Below are positions 1 through 12,015 of a stretch of 64,000 bases of DNA, piece by piece. A program made the position numbers and the translations under genes. Under the pieces are notes generated by a model. That model was not told where the DNA came from. It saw nothing but the letters and a program-made list of their open reading frames with translations, and did not search any database. The stretch lies in NCBI GenBank assembly GCA_036245805.1, contig BTRK01000001.1, positions 31,506,758 to 31,570,757 on the forward strand, read 5' to 3'. Within the stretch, counting starts at the first letter, position 1. The number at the start of each line of letters is the position of its first letter. This DNA is from Pristionchus mayeri (Eukaryota > Nematoda > Chromadorea > Rhabditida > Neodiplogasteridae).

Positions 1-2884
1 CTCAGACCACCGTAGAGGAAGACCACTGAAGAGAAAAGGGGCGCTCAGACCACTGTAGAGGAAGACCACTGAAGAGAAAAGGGCGCTGAGACCACCGTAG
101 AGGAAGACCACTGAAGAGAAAAGGGGCGCTCAGACCACCGTAGAGGAAGACAAAAGGGGCGCTCAGACCACCGTAGAGGAAGACCACTGAAGACAAAAGG
201 GGCGCTCAGACCACCGTAGAGGAAGACCACTGAAGAGAAAAGGGGCGCTCAGACCACCGTAGAGGAAGACAAAAGGGGCGCTCAGACCACCGTAGAGGAA
301 GACAAAAGGGGCGCTCAGACCACCGTAGAGGAAGATAAAAGGGGCGCTCAGACCACAGTAGAGGAAGACAAAAGGGGCGCTCAGACCACCGTAGAGGAAG
401 ACAAAAGGGGCGCTCAGACCACCGTAGAGGAAGACCACTGAAGAGAAAAGGGGCGCTCAGACCACCGTAGAGGAAGACAAAAGGGGCGCTCAGACCACCG
501 TAGAGGAAGATAAAAGGGGCGTTCAGACCACAGTAGAGGAAGACAAAAGGGGCGCTCAGACCACCGTAGAGGAAGACCACTGAAGAGAAAAGGGGCGCCC
601 AGACCACCGTAGAGGAAGACAAAAGGGGCGCTCAGACCACCGTAGAGGAAGACCACTGAAGAGAAAAGGGGCGCTCAGACCACCGTAGAGTAAGACCACT
701 GAAGAGAAAAGGCGCGCTCAGACCACCGTAGAGGAGGATAAAAGGGGCGCTCAGACCACAGTAGAGGAAGACAAAAGGGGCGCTCAGACCACCGTAGAGG
801 AAGACAAAAGGGGCGCTCAGACCACCGTAGAGGAAGACCACTGAAGAGAAAAGGGGCGCTCAGACCACCGTAGAGTAAGACCACTGAAGAGAAAAGGCGC
901 GCTCAGACCACCGTAGAGGAGGATAAAAGGGGCGCTCAGACCACAGTAGAGGAAGACAAAAGGGGCGCTCAGACCACCGTAGAGGAAGACAAAAGGGGCG
1001 CTCAGACCACCGTAGAGGAAGACCACTGAAGAGAAAAGGGGCGCTCAGACCACCGTAGAGGAAGACAAAAGGGGCGCTCAGACCACCGTAGAGGAAGATA
1101 AAAGGGGCGTTCAGACCACAGTAGAGGAAGATAAAAGGGGCGCTCAGACCACCGTAGAGGAAGACAAAATGGGCGCTCAGATCACCGTAGAGGAAGACCA
1201 CTGAAGAGAAAAGGGGCGCTCAGACCACTGTAGAGGAAGACCACAGAAGAGAAAAGGGGCGCTCAGACCACCGTAGAGGAAGACCACTGAAGAGAAAAGG
1301 GGCGCTCAGACCACCGTAGAGGAAGACCACTGAAGAGAAAAGGGGCGCTCAGACCACTGTAGAGGAAGACCACTGAAGAGAAAAGGGCGCTGAGACCACC
1401 GTAGAGGAAGACCACTGAAGAGAAAAGGGGCGCTCAGACCACCGTAGAGGAAGACCACTGAAGAGAAAAGGGGCGCTCAGACCACCGTAGAGGAAGACCA
1501 CTGAAGAGAAAAGGGGCGCTCAGACCACTGTAGAGGAAGACCACTGAAGAGAAAAGGGCGCTGAGACCACCGTAGAGGAAGACCACTGAAGAGAAAAGGG
1601 GCGCTCAGACCACCGTAGAGGAAGACAAAAGGGGCGCTCAGACCACCGTAGAGGAAGACCACTGAAGAGAAAAGGGGCGCCCAGACCACCGTAGAGGAAG
1701 ACAAAAGGGGCGCTCAGACCACCGTAGAGGAAGACCACTGAAGAGAAAAGGGGCGCTCAGACCACCGTAGAGTAAGACCACTGAAGAGAAAAGGCGCGCT
1801 CAGACCACCGTAGAGGAGGATAAAAGGGGCGCTCAGACCACAGTAGAGGAAGACAAAAGGGGCGCTCAGACCACCGTAGAGGAAGACAAAAGGGGCGCTC
1901 AGACCACCGTAGAGGAAGACCACTGAAGAGAAAAGGGGCGCTCAGACCACCGTAGAGGAGGATAAAAGGGGCGCTCAGACCACAGTAGAGGAAGATAAAA
2001 GGGGCGCTCAGACCACAGTAGAGGAAGACAAAAGGGGCGCTCAGACCACCGTAGAGGAAGACAAAAGGGGCGCTCAGATCACCGTAGAGGAAGACCACTG
2101 AAGAGAAAAGGGGCGCTCAGACCACTGTAGAGGAAGACCACAGAAGAGAAAAGGGGCGCTCAGACCACCGTAGAGGAAGACCACTGAAGAGAAAAGGGGC
2201 GCTCAGACCACCGTAGAGGAAGACCACTGAAGAGAAAAGGGGCGCTCAGACCACTGTAGAGGAAGACCACTGAAGAGAAAAGGGCGCTGAGACCACCGTA
2301 GAGGAAGACCACTGAAGAGAAAAGGGGCGCTCAGACCACCGTAGAGGAAGACAAAAGGGGCGCTCAGACCACTGTAGAGGAAGACCACAGAAGAGAAAAG
2401 GGGCGCTCAGACCACCGTAGAGGAAGACCACTGAAGAGAAAAGGGGCGCTCAGACCACCGTAGAGGAAGACCACTGAAGAGAAAAGGGGCGCTCAGACCA
2501 CTGTAGAGGAAGACCACAGAAGAGAAAAGGGGCGCTCAGACCACCGTAGAGGAAGACCACTGAAGAGAAAAGGGGCGCTCAGACCACCGTAGAGGAAGAC
2601 CACTGAAGAGAAAAGGGGCGCTCAGACCACTGTAGAGGAAGACCACTGAAGAGAAAAGGGCGCTGAGACCACCGTAGAGGAAGACCACTGAAGAGAAAAG
2701 GGGCGCTCAGACCACCGTAGAGGAAGACAAAAGGGGCGCTCAGACCACCGTAGAGGAAGACAAAAGGGGCGCTCAGACCACCGTAGAGGAAGACCACTGA
2801 AGAGAAAAGGGGCTCCCAGACCACCGTAGAGGAAGACAAAAGGGGCGCTCAGACCACCGTAGAGGAAGACCACTGAAGAGAAAA
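1..2884 (+). repeat. 43-bp-rich start of the array
   Basis: This segment is dominated by 43-bp units, with short runs of 33-bp units. It carries a 185-bp five-unit duplication (three 33-bp and two 43-bp units), marked by a private GGCGCGCTC head at 711 and again at 896, with a third occurrence at 1793. GAGTAAGACC variants occur next to these. 42-bp units followed by CTGAG lie near 81, 1384, 1555, 2280 and 2657. One GGCTCCC variant appears at 2813. There is no non-repeat sequence. Confidence 0.9.
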
Positions 2885-3181
2885 GGGGCGCTCAGACCAC
2901 CGTAGAGGAAGACAAAAGGGGCGCTCAGACCACCGTAGAGGAAGACAAAAGGGGCGCTCAGACCACCGTAGAGGAAGATAAAAGGGGCGCTCAGACCACA
3001 GTAGAGGAAGACAAAAGGGGCGCTCAGACCACCGTAGAGGAAGACAAAAGGGGCGCTCAGACCACCGTAGAGGAAGACAAAAGGGGCGCTCAGACCACCG
3101 TAGAGGAAGATAAAAGGGGCGTTCAGACCACAGTAGAGGAAGACAAAAGGGGCGCTCAGACCACCGTAGAGGAAGACAAAA
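2885..3181 (+). repeat. First 9S cassette in the window
   Basis: Nine 33-bp units run from GGGG at 2885 to just before GGGG at 3182, in the same variant order as the cassette at 5076. A 43-bp unit follows (3182-3224), then three more 33-bp units. The spacing is exact, with no indel in the nine units. Confidence 0.9.
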
Positions 3182-4297
3182 GGGGCGCTCAGACCACCGT
3201 AGAGGAAGACCACTGAAGAGAAAAGGGGCGCTCAGACCACAGTAGAGGAAGATAAAAGGGGCGCTCAGACCACAGTAGAGGAAGACAAAAGGGGCGCTCA
3301 GACCACCGTAGAGGAAGACAAAAGGGGCGCTCAGATCACCGTAGAGGAAGACCACTGAAGAGAAAAGGGGCGCTCAGACCACTGTAGAGGAAGACCACAG
3401 AAGAGAAAAGGGGCGCTCAGACCACCGTAGAGGAAGACCACTGAAGAGAAAAGGGGCGCTCAGACCACCGTAGAGGAAGACCACTGAAGAGAAAAGGGGC
3501 GCTCAGACCACCGTAGAGGAAGACCACTGAAGAGAAAAGGGCGCTGAGACCACCGTAGAGGAAGACCACTGAAGAGAAAAGGGGCGCTCAGACCACCGTA
3601 GAGGAAGACAAAAGGGGCGCTCAGACCACCGTAGAGGAAGACCACTGAAGACAAAAGGGGCGCTCAGACCACCGTAGAGGAAGACCACTGAAGAGAAAAG
3701 GGGCGCTCAGACCACCGTAGAGGAAGACAAAAGGGGCGCTCAGACCACCGTAGAGGAAGACAAAAGGGGCGCTCAGACCACCGTAGAGGAAGATAAAAGG
3801 GGCGCTCAGACCACAGTAGAGGAAGACAAAAGGGGCGCTCAGACCACCGTAGAGGAAGACAAAAGGGGCGCTCAGACCACCGTAGAGGAAGACAAAAGGG
3901 GCGCTCAGACCACCGTAGAGGAAGATAAAAGGGGCGTTCAGACCACAGTAGAGGAAGACAAAAGGGGCGCTCAGACCACCGTAGAGGAAGACAAAATGGG
4001 CGCTCAGATCACCGTAGAGGAAGACCACTGAAGAGAAAACGGGCGCTCAGACCACTGTAGAGGAAGACCACAGAAGAGAAAAGGGGCGCTCAGACCACCG
4101 TAGAGGAAGACCACTGAAGAGAAAAGGGGCGCTCAGACCACCGTAGAGGAAGACCACTGAAGAGAAAAGGGGCGCTCAGACCACTGTAGAGGAAGACCAC
4201 AGAAGAGAAAAGGGGCGCTCAGACCACCGTAGAGGAAGACCACTGAAGAGAAAAGGGGCGCTCAGACCACCGTAGAGGAAGACCACTGAAGAGAAAA
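3182..4297 (+). repeat. Mixed monomer segment with one 9S cassette
   Basis: Alternating 43- and 33-bp units include a 9S cassette at about 3709-4005 and a 42-bp CTGAG unit near 3538. The first CGGG-for-GGGG head of the recurring CGGG/CCACTG/CCACAGAAGAG unit appears at about 4039. A 43-bp unit ending GAAGACAAAA occurs near 3647. Nothing other than repeat is present. Confidence 0.85.
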
Positions 4298-5075
4298 GGG
4301 GCGCTCAGACCACTGTAGAGGAAGACCACTGAAGAGAAAAGGGCGCTGAGACCACCGTAGAGGAAGACCACTGAAGAGAAAAGGGGCGCTCAGACCACCG
4401 TAGAGGAAGACAAAAGGGGCGCTCAGACCACCGTAGAGGAAGACAAAAGGGGCGCTCAGACCACCGTAGAGGAAGACCACTGAAGAGAAAAGGGGCTCCC
4501 AGACCACCGTAGAGGAAGACCACTGAAGAGAAAAGGGGCGCTCAGACCACCGTAGAGGAAGACAAAAGGGGCGCTCAGACCACCGTAGAGGAAGACAAAA
4601 GGGGCGCTCAGACCACCGTAGAGGAAGACCACTGAAGAGAAAAGGGGCGCTCAGACCACCGTAGAGGAAGACCACTGAAGAGAAAAGGGGCGCTCAGACC
4701 ACCGTAGAGGAAGACCACTGAAGAGAAAAGGGGCGCTCAGACCACTGTAGAGGAAGACCACTGAAGAGAAAAGGGCGCTGAGACCACCGTAGAGGAAGAC
4801 CACTGAAGAGAAAAGGGGCGCTCAGACCACCGTAGAGGAAGACAAAAGGGGCGCTCAGACCACCGTAGAGGAAGACAAAAGGGGCGCTCAGACCACCGTA
4901 GAGGAAGACCACTGAAGAGAAAAGGGGCTCCCAGACCACCGTAGAGGAAGACCACTGAAGAGAAAAGGGGCGCTCAGACCACCGTAGAGGAAGACAAAAG
5001 GGGCGCTCAGACCACCGTAGAGGAAGACAAAAGGGGCGCTCAGACCACCGTAGAGGAAGACCACTGAAGAGAAAA
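4298..5075 (+). repeat. 432-bp tandem duplication (11-monomer unit)
   Basis: The block starting at the CCACTG unit at 4298 is repeated from 4730, an offset of 432 bp. The first copy contains four 33-bp and seven 43-bp-class units, one of them 42 bp (4x33 + 7x43 - 1 = 432). The second copy matches for its first nine units (346 bp) and then passes into a 9S cassette at 5076. Both copies share the GGCTCCC variant (near 4496 and 4928). Confidence 0.88.
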
Positions 5076-5372
5076 GGGGCGCTCAGACCACCGTAGAGGA
5101 AGACAAAAGGGGCGCTCAGACCACCGTAGAGGAAGACAAAAGGGGCGCTCAGACCACCGTAGAGGAAGATAAAAGGGGCGCTCAGACCACAGTAGAGGAA
5201 GACAAAAGGGGCGCTCAGACCACCGTAGAGGAAGACAAAAGGGGCGCTCAGACCACCGTAGAGGAAGACAAAAGGGGCGCTCAGACCACCGTAGAGGAAG
5301 ATAAAAGGGGCGTTCAGACCACAGTAGAGGAAGACAAAAGGGGCGCTCAGACCACCGTAGAGGAAGACAAAA
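5076..5372 (+). repeat. Nine-unit run of 33-bp monomers (9S cassette)
   Basis: Nine consecutive 33-bp units (297 bp) lie between 43-bp units. Their order is plain-GACAAAA, plain-GACAAAA, plain-GATAAAA, CCACAG-GACAAAA, plain, plain, plain-GATAAAA, GCGTTC+CCACAG-GACAAAA, plain. Units 2-5 and 6-9 follow the same order, so the cassette is a duplicated 132-bp four-unit block plus one leading unit. The same order recurs roughly 19 times between 2.9 and 25.2 kb and is not seen intact after that, apart from a related run near 62.9-63.3 kb. Confidence 0.9.
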
Positions 5373-8053
5373 GGGGCGCTCAGACCACCGTAGAGGAAGA
5401 CCACTGAAGAGAAAAGGGGCGCTCAGACCACCGTAGAGGAGGATAAAAGGGGCGCTCAGACCACAGTAGAGGAAGATAAAAGGGGCGCTCAGACCACAGT
5501 AGAGGAAGACAAAAGGGGCGCTCAGACCACCGTAGAGGAAGACAAAAGGGGCGCTCAGATCACCGTAGAGGAAGACCACTGAAGAGAAAAGGGGCGCTCA
5601 GACCACTGTAGAGGAAGACCACAGAAGAGAAAAGGGGCGCTCAGACCACCGTAGAGGAAGACCACTGAAGAGAAAAGGGGCGCTCAGACCACCGTAGAGG
5701 AAGACCACTGAAGAGAAAAGGGGCGCTCAGACCACTGTAGAGGAAGACCACTGAAGAGAAAAGGGCGCTGAGACCACCGTAGAGGAAGACCACTGAAGAG
5801 AAAAGGGGCGCTCAGACCACCGTAGAGGAAGACAAAAGGGGCGCTCAGACCACCGTAGAGGAAGACCACTGAAGACAAAACGGGCGCTCAGACCACCGTA
5901 GAGGAAGACCACTGAAGAGAAAAGGGGCGCTCAGACCACCGTAGAGGAAGACAAAAGGGGCGCTCAGACCACCGTAGAGGAAGACAAAAGGGGCGCTCAG
6001 ACCACCGTAGAGGAAGATAAAAGGGGCGCTCAGACCACAGTAGAGGAAGACAAAAGGGGCGCTCAGACCACCGTAGAGGAAGACAAAAGGGGCGCTCAGA
6101 CCACCGTAGAGGAAGACAAAAGGGGCGCTCAGACCACCGTAGAGGAAGATAAAAGGGGCGTTCAGACCACAGTAGAGGAAGACAAAAGGGGCGCTCAGAC
6201 CACCGTAGAGGAAGACAAAAGGGGCGCTCAGATCACCGTAGAGGAAGACCACTGAAGAGAAAACGGGCGCTCAGACCACTGTAGAGGAAGACCACAGAAG
6301 AGAAAAGGGGCGCTCAGACCACCGTAGAGGAAGACCACTGAAGAGAAAAGGGGCGCTCAGACCACCGTAGAGGAAGACCACTGAAGAGAAAAGGGGCGCT
6401 CAGACCACTGTAGAGGAAGACCACTGAAGATAAAAGGGGCGTTCAGACCACAGTAGAGGAAGACAAAAGGGGCGCTCAGACCACCGTAGAGGAAGACAAA
6501 AGGGGCGCTCAGATCACCGTAGAGGAAGACAAAAGGGGCGCTCAGATCACCGTAGAGGAAGACCACTGAAGAGAAAACGGGCGCTCAGACCACTGTAGAG
6601 GAAGACCACAGAAGAGAAAAGGGGCGCTCAGACCACCGTAGAGGAAGACCACTGAAGAGAAAAGGGGCGCTCAGACCACCGTAGAGGAAGACAAAAGGGG
6701 CGCTCAGACCACCGTAGAGGAAGACAAAAGGGGCGCTCAGACCACCGTAGAGGAAGACCACTGAAGAGAAAAGGGGCGCTCAGACCACCGTAGAGGAGGA
6801 TAAAAGGGGCGCTCAGACCACAGTAGAGGAAGATAAAAGGGGCGCTCAGACCACAGTAGAGGAAGACAAAAGGGGCGCTCAGACCACCGTAGAGGAAGAC
6901 AAAAGGGGCGCTCAGATCACCGTAGAGGAAGACCACTGAAGAGAAAAGGGGCGCTCAGACCACTGTAGAGGAAGACCACAGAAGAGAAAAGGGGCGCTCA
7001 GACCACCGTAGAGGAAGACCACTGAAGAGAAAAGGGGCGCTCAGACCACCGTAGAGGAAGACCACTGAAGAGAAAAGGGGCGCTCAGACCACTGTAGAGG
7101 AAGACCACTGAAGAGAAAAGGGCGCTGAGACCACCGTAGAGGAAGACCACTGAAGAGAAAAGGGGCGCTCAGACCACCGTAGAGGAAGACAAAAGGGGCG
7201 CTCAGACCACCGTAGAGGAAGACCACTGAAGACAAAAGGGGCGCTCAGACCACCGTAGAGGAAGACCACTGAAGAGAAAAGGGGCGCTCAGACCACCGTA
7301 GAGGAAGACAAAAGGGGCGCTCAGACCACCGTAGAGGAAGACAAAAGGGGCGCTCAGACCACCGTAGAGGAAGATAAAAGGGGCGCTCAGACCACAGTAG
7401 AGGAAGACAAAAGGGGCGCTCAGACCACCGTAGAGGAAGACAAAAGGGGCGCTCAGACCACCGTAGAGGAAGACAAAAGGGGCGCTCAGACCACCGTAGA
7501 GGAAGATAAAAGGGGCGTTCAGACCACAGTAGAGGAAGACAAAAGGGGCGCTCAGACCACCGTAGAGGAAGACAAAAGGGGCGCTCAGATCACCGTAGAG
7601 GAAGACCACTGAAGAGAAAACGGGCGCTCAGACCACTGTAGAGGAAGACCACAGAAGAGAAAAGGGGCGCTCAGACCACCGTAGAGGAAGACCACTGAAG
7701 AGAAAAGGGGCGCTCAGACCACCGTAGAGGAAGACCACTGAAGAGAAAAGGGGCGCTCAGACCACTGTAGAGGAAGACCACTGAAGATAAAAGGGGCGTT
7801 CAGACCACAGTAGAGGAAGACAAAAGGGGCGCTCAGACCACCGTAGAGGAAGACAAAAGGGGCGCTCAGATCACCGTAGAGGAAGACAAAAGGGGCGCTC
7901 AGATCACCGTAGAGGAAGACCACTGAAGAGAAAACGGGCGCTCAGACCACTGTAGAGGAAGACCACAGAAGAGAAAAGGGGCGCTCAGACCACCGTAGAG
8001 GAAGACCACTGAAGAGAAAAGGGGCGCTCAGACCACCGTAGAGGAAGACAAAA
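5340..8053 (+). repeat. 1357-bp tandem duplication
   Basis: Copy 1 (about 5340-6696) and copy 2 (about 6697-8053) follow the same monomer order. That order includes a GAGGAGGATAAAA unit, a CCACTG 42-bp unit (start 5720 and 7077), a 43-bp unit ending GAAGACAAAA, a 9S cassette, and the AGATCACC / CGGG-CCACTG series. One difference I noted is CGGG near 5880 where copy 2 has GGGG. Edges are known only to within a monomer because the flanks are also repeat. Confidence 0.85.
5373..5415 (+). repeat. Type example of the 43-bp monomer (L)
   Basis: This unit starts at GGGG and ends before the next GGGG at 5416. It splits into a 9-bp head (GGGGCGCTC), a first 16-bp module (AGACCACCGTAGAGGA), a second 16-bp module (AGACCACTGAAGAGAA) and AA. 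The two modules match at 13 of 16 positions, so the monomer contains an internal tandem duplication. The position that varies in module 1 (CCACCG, CCACTG or CCACAG) also varies in module 2 (CCACTG or CCACAG), consistent with shared ancestry or conversion between modules. Confidence 0.95.
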
Positions 8054-9743
8054 GGGGCGCTCAGACCACCGTAGAGGAAGACAAAAGGGGCGCTCAGACC
8101 ACCGTAGAGGAAGACCACTGAAGAGAAAAGGGGCTCCCAGACCACCGTAGAGGAAGACAAAAGGGGCGCTCAGACCACCGTAGAGGAAGACCACTGAAGA
8201 GAAAAGGGGCGCTCAGACCACCGTAGAGGAAGACAAAAGGGGCGCTCAGACCACCGTAGAGGAAGACAAAAGGGGCGCTCAGACCACCGTAGAGGAAGAT
8301 AAAAGGGGCGCTCAGACCACAGTAGAGGAAGACAAAAGGGGCGCTCAGACCACCGTAGAGGAAGAGAAAAGGGGCGCTCAGACCACTGTAGAGGAAGACC
8401 ACTGAAGAGAAAAGGGCGCTGAGACCACCGTAGAGGAAGACCACTGAAGAGAAAAGGGGCGCTCAGACCACCGTAGAGGAAGACAAAAGGGGCGCTCAGA
8501 CCACAGTAGAGGAAGACAAAAGGGGCGCTCAGACCACCGTAGAGGAAGAGAAAAGGGGCGCTCAGACCACTGTAGAGGAAGACCACTGAAGAGAAAAGGG
8601 CGCTCAGACCACCGTAGAGGAAGACCACTGAAGACAAAAGGGGCGCTCAGACCACCGTAGAGGAAGACCACTGAAGAGAAAAGGGGCGCTCAGACCACCG
8701 TAGAGGAAGACAAAAGGGGCGCTCAGACCACCGTAGAGGAAGACAAAAGGGGCGCTCAGACCACCGTAGAGGAAGATAAAAGGGGCGCTCAGACCACAGT
8801 AGAGGAAGACCACAGAAGAGAAAAGGGGCGCTCAGACCACCGTAGAGGAAGACCACTGAAGAGAAAACGGGCGCTCAGACCACTGTAGAGGAAGACCACA
8901 GAAGAGAAAAGGGGCGCTCAGACCACCGTAGAGGAAGACCACTGAAGAGAAAAGGGGCGCTCAGACCACCGTAGAGGAAGACAAAAGGGGCGCTCAGACC
9001 ACCGTAGAGGAAGACAAAAGGGGCGCTCAGACCACCGTAGAGGAAGACCACTGAAGAGAAAAGGGGCTCCCAGACCACCGTAGAGGAAGACAAAAGGGGC
9101 GCTCAGACCACCGTAGAGGAAGACCACTGAAGAGAAAAGGGGCGCTCAGACCACCGTAGAGGAAGACAAAAGGGGCGCTCAGACCACCGTAGAGGAAGAC
9201 AAAAGGGGCGCTCAGACCACCGTAGAGGAAGATAAAAGGGGCGCTCAGACCACAGTAGAGGAAGACAAAAGGGGCGCTCAGACCACCGTAGAGGAAGAGA
9301 AAAGGGGCGCTCAGACCACTGTAGAGGAAGACCACTGAAGAGAAAAGGGCGCTGAGACCACCGTAGAGGAAGACCACTGAAGAGAAAAGGGGCGCTCAGA
9401 CCACCGTAGAGGAAGACAAAAGGGGCGCTCAGACCACAGTAGAGGAAGACAAAAGGGGCGCTCAGACCACCGTAGAGGAAGAGAAAAGGGGCGCTCAGAC
9501 CACTGTAGAGGAAGACCACTGAAGAGAAAAGGGCGCTCAGACCACCGTAGAGGAAGACCACTGAAGACAAAAGGGGCGCTCAGACCACCGTAGAGGAAGA
9601 CCACTGAAGAGAAAAGGGGCGCTCAGACCACCGTAGAGGAAGACAAAAGGGGCGCTCAGACCACCGTAGAGGAAGACAAAAGGGGCGCTCAGACCACCGT
9701 AGAGGAAGATAAAAGGGGCGCTCAGACCACAGTAGAGGAAGAC
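7931..9743 (+). repeat. About 880-bp block duplicated at 933-bp offset
   Basis: 7931-8810 and 8864-9743 match at an offset of 933 bp, starting from AAAACGGG. Both copies contain the unusual 33-bp units ending GAAGAGAAAA (near 8361/9294 and 8543/9476). They also share the 42-bp CTGAG and CTCAG units. Between the copies lies a hybrid monomer at 8782-8824 with a CCACAG head and a CCACAGAAGAG tail, probably the exchange junction. Confidence 0.85.
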
Positions 9744-10041
9744 AAAAGGGGCGCTCAGACCACCGTAGAGGAAGACAAAAGGGGCGCTCAGACCACCGTA
9801 GAGGAAGACAAAAGGGGCGCTCAGACCACCGTAGAGGAAGATAAAAGGGGCGTTCAGACCACAGTAGAGGAAGACAAAAGGGGCGCTCAGACCACCGTCG
9901 AGGAAGACAAAAGGGGCGCTCAGATCACCGTAGAGGAAGACCACTGAAGAGAAAACGGGCGCTCAGACCACTGTAGAGGAAGACCACAGAAGAGAAAAGG
10001 GGCGCTCAGACCACCGTAGAGGAAGACCACTGAAGAGAAAA
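9744..10041 (+). repeat. Remainder of a 9S cassette plus linker monomers
   Basis: This stretch continues the nine-unit run that began near 9620. It then passes through the AGATCACC 43-bp unit and the CGGG/CCACTG/CCACAGAAGAG unit. A single substitution turns CCGTAG into CCGTCG near 9899, which I saw nowhere else. There is no other content. Confidence 0.8.
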
Positions 10042-12015
10042 GGGGCGCTCAGACCACCGTAGAGGAAGACCACTGAAGAGAAAAGGGGCGCTCAGACCAC
10101 TGTAGAGGAAGACCACTGAAGATAAAAGGGGCGTTCAGACCACAGTAGAGGAAGACAAAAGGGGCGCTCAGACCACCGTAGAGGAAGACAAAAGGGGCGC
10201 TCAGATCACCGTAGAGGAAGACAAAAGGGGCGCTCAGATCACCGTAGAGGAAGACCACTGAAGAGAAAACGGGCGCTCAGACCACTGTAGAGGAAGACCA
10301 CAGAAGAGAAAAGGGGCGCTCAGACCACCGTAGAGGAAGACCACTGAAGAGAAAAGGGGCGCTCAGACCACCGTAGAGGAAGACAAAAGGGGCGCTCAGA
10401 CCACCGTAGGGGAAGACAAAAGGGGCGCTCAGACCACCGTAGAGGAGGATAAAAGGGGCGCTCAGACCACAGTAGAGGAAGATAAAAGGGGCGCTCAGAC
10501 CACAGTAGAGGAAGACAAAAGGGGCGCTCAGACCACCGTAGAGGAAGACAAAAGGGGCGCTCAGATCACCGTAGAGGAAGACCACTGAAGAGAAAAGGGG
10601 CGCTCAGACCACTGTAGAGGAAGACCACAGAAGAGAAAAGGGGCGCTCAGACCACCGTAGAGGAAGACCACTGAAGAGAAAAGGGGCGCTCAGACCACCG
10701 TAGAGGAAGACCACTGAAGAGAAAAGGGGCGCTCAGACCACTGTAGAGGAAGACCACTGAAGAGAAAAGGGCGCTGAGACCACCGTAGAGGAAGACCACT
10801 GAAGAGAAAAGGGGCGCTCAGACCACCGTAGAGGAAGACAAAAGGGGCGCTCAGACCACCGTAGAGGAAGACCACTGAAGACAAAAGGGGCGCTCAGACC
10901 ACCGTAGAGGAAGACCACTGAAGAGAAAAGGGGCGCTCAGACCACCGTAGAGGAAGACAAAAGGGGCGCTCAGACCACCGTAGAGGAAGACAAAAGGGGC
11001 GCTCAGACCACCGTAGAGGAAGACAAAAGGGGCGCTCAGACCACCGTAGAGGAAGACCACTGAAGAGAAAAGGGGCGCTCAGACCACTGTAGAGGAAGAC
11101 CACTGAAGATAAAAGGGGCGTTCAGACCACAGTAGAGGAAGACAAAAGGGGCGCTCAGACCACCGTAGAGGAAGACAAAAGGGGCGCTCAGATCACCGTA
11201 GAGGAAGACAAAAGGGGCGCTCAGATCACCGTAGAGGAAGACCACTGAAGAGAAAACGGGCGCTCAGACCACTGTAGAGGAAGACCACAGAAGAGAAAAG
11301 GGGCGCTCAGACCACCGTAGAGGAAGACCACTGAAGAGAAAAGGGGCGCTCAGACCACCGTAGAGGAAGACAAAAGGGGCGCTCAGACCACCGTAGGGGA
11401 AGACAAAAGGGGCGCTCAGACCACCGTAGAGGAGGATAAAAGGGGCGCTCAGACCACAGTAGAGGAAGATAAAAGGGGCGCTCAGACCACAGTAGAGGAA
11501 GACAAAAGGGGCGCTCAGACCACCGTAGAGGAAGACAAAAGGGGCGCTCAGATCACCGTAGAGGAAGACCACTGAAGAGAAAAGGGGCGCTCAGACCACT
11601 GTAGAGGAAGACCACAGAAGAGAAAAGGGGCGCTCAGACCACCGTAGAGGAAGACCACTGAAGAGAAAAGGGGCGCTCAGACCACCGTAGAGGAAGACCA
11701 CTGAAGAGAAAAGGGGCGCTCAGACCACTGTAGAGGAAGACCACTGAAGAGAAAAGGGCGCTGAGACCACCGTAGAGGAAGACCACTGAAGAGAAAAGGG
11801 GCGCTCAGACCACCGTAGAGGAAGACAAAAGGGGCGCTCAGACCACCGTAGAGGAAGACCACTGAAGACAAAAGGGGCGCTCAGACCACCGTAGAGGAAG
11901 ACCACTGAAGAGAAAAGGGGCGCTCAGACCACCGTAGAGGAAGACAAAAGGGGCGCTCAGACCACCGTAGAGGAAGACAAAAGGGGCGCTCAGACCACCG
12001 TAGAGGAAGATAAAA
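10042..12015 (+). repeat. 987-bp tandem duplication
   Basis: Copies start at 10042 and 11029. CCACTG 42-bp landmark units at 10726 and 11713 are exactly 987 bp apart. Both copies carry the rare GTAGGGGAAG unit (near 10407 and 11394), two consecutive AGATCACC units, and a 43-bp unit ending GAAGATAAAA before GCGTTC. Homology decays near 11003/11990, where the second copy runs into a 9S cassette. Confidence 0.85.

Noticed and set aside
5076..5372. Plus-strand open frame reading TTVEEDKRGAQ repeats in 33-bp runs
   Set aside because: It is closed by TGA or TAG as soon as a 43-bp unit is reached, and the same run is open in another frame too, as expected for any T-poor 33-bp repeat.
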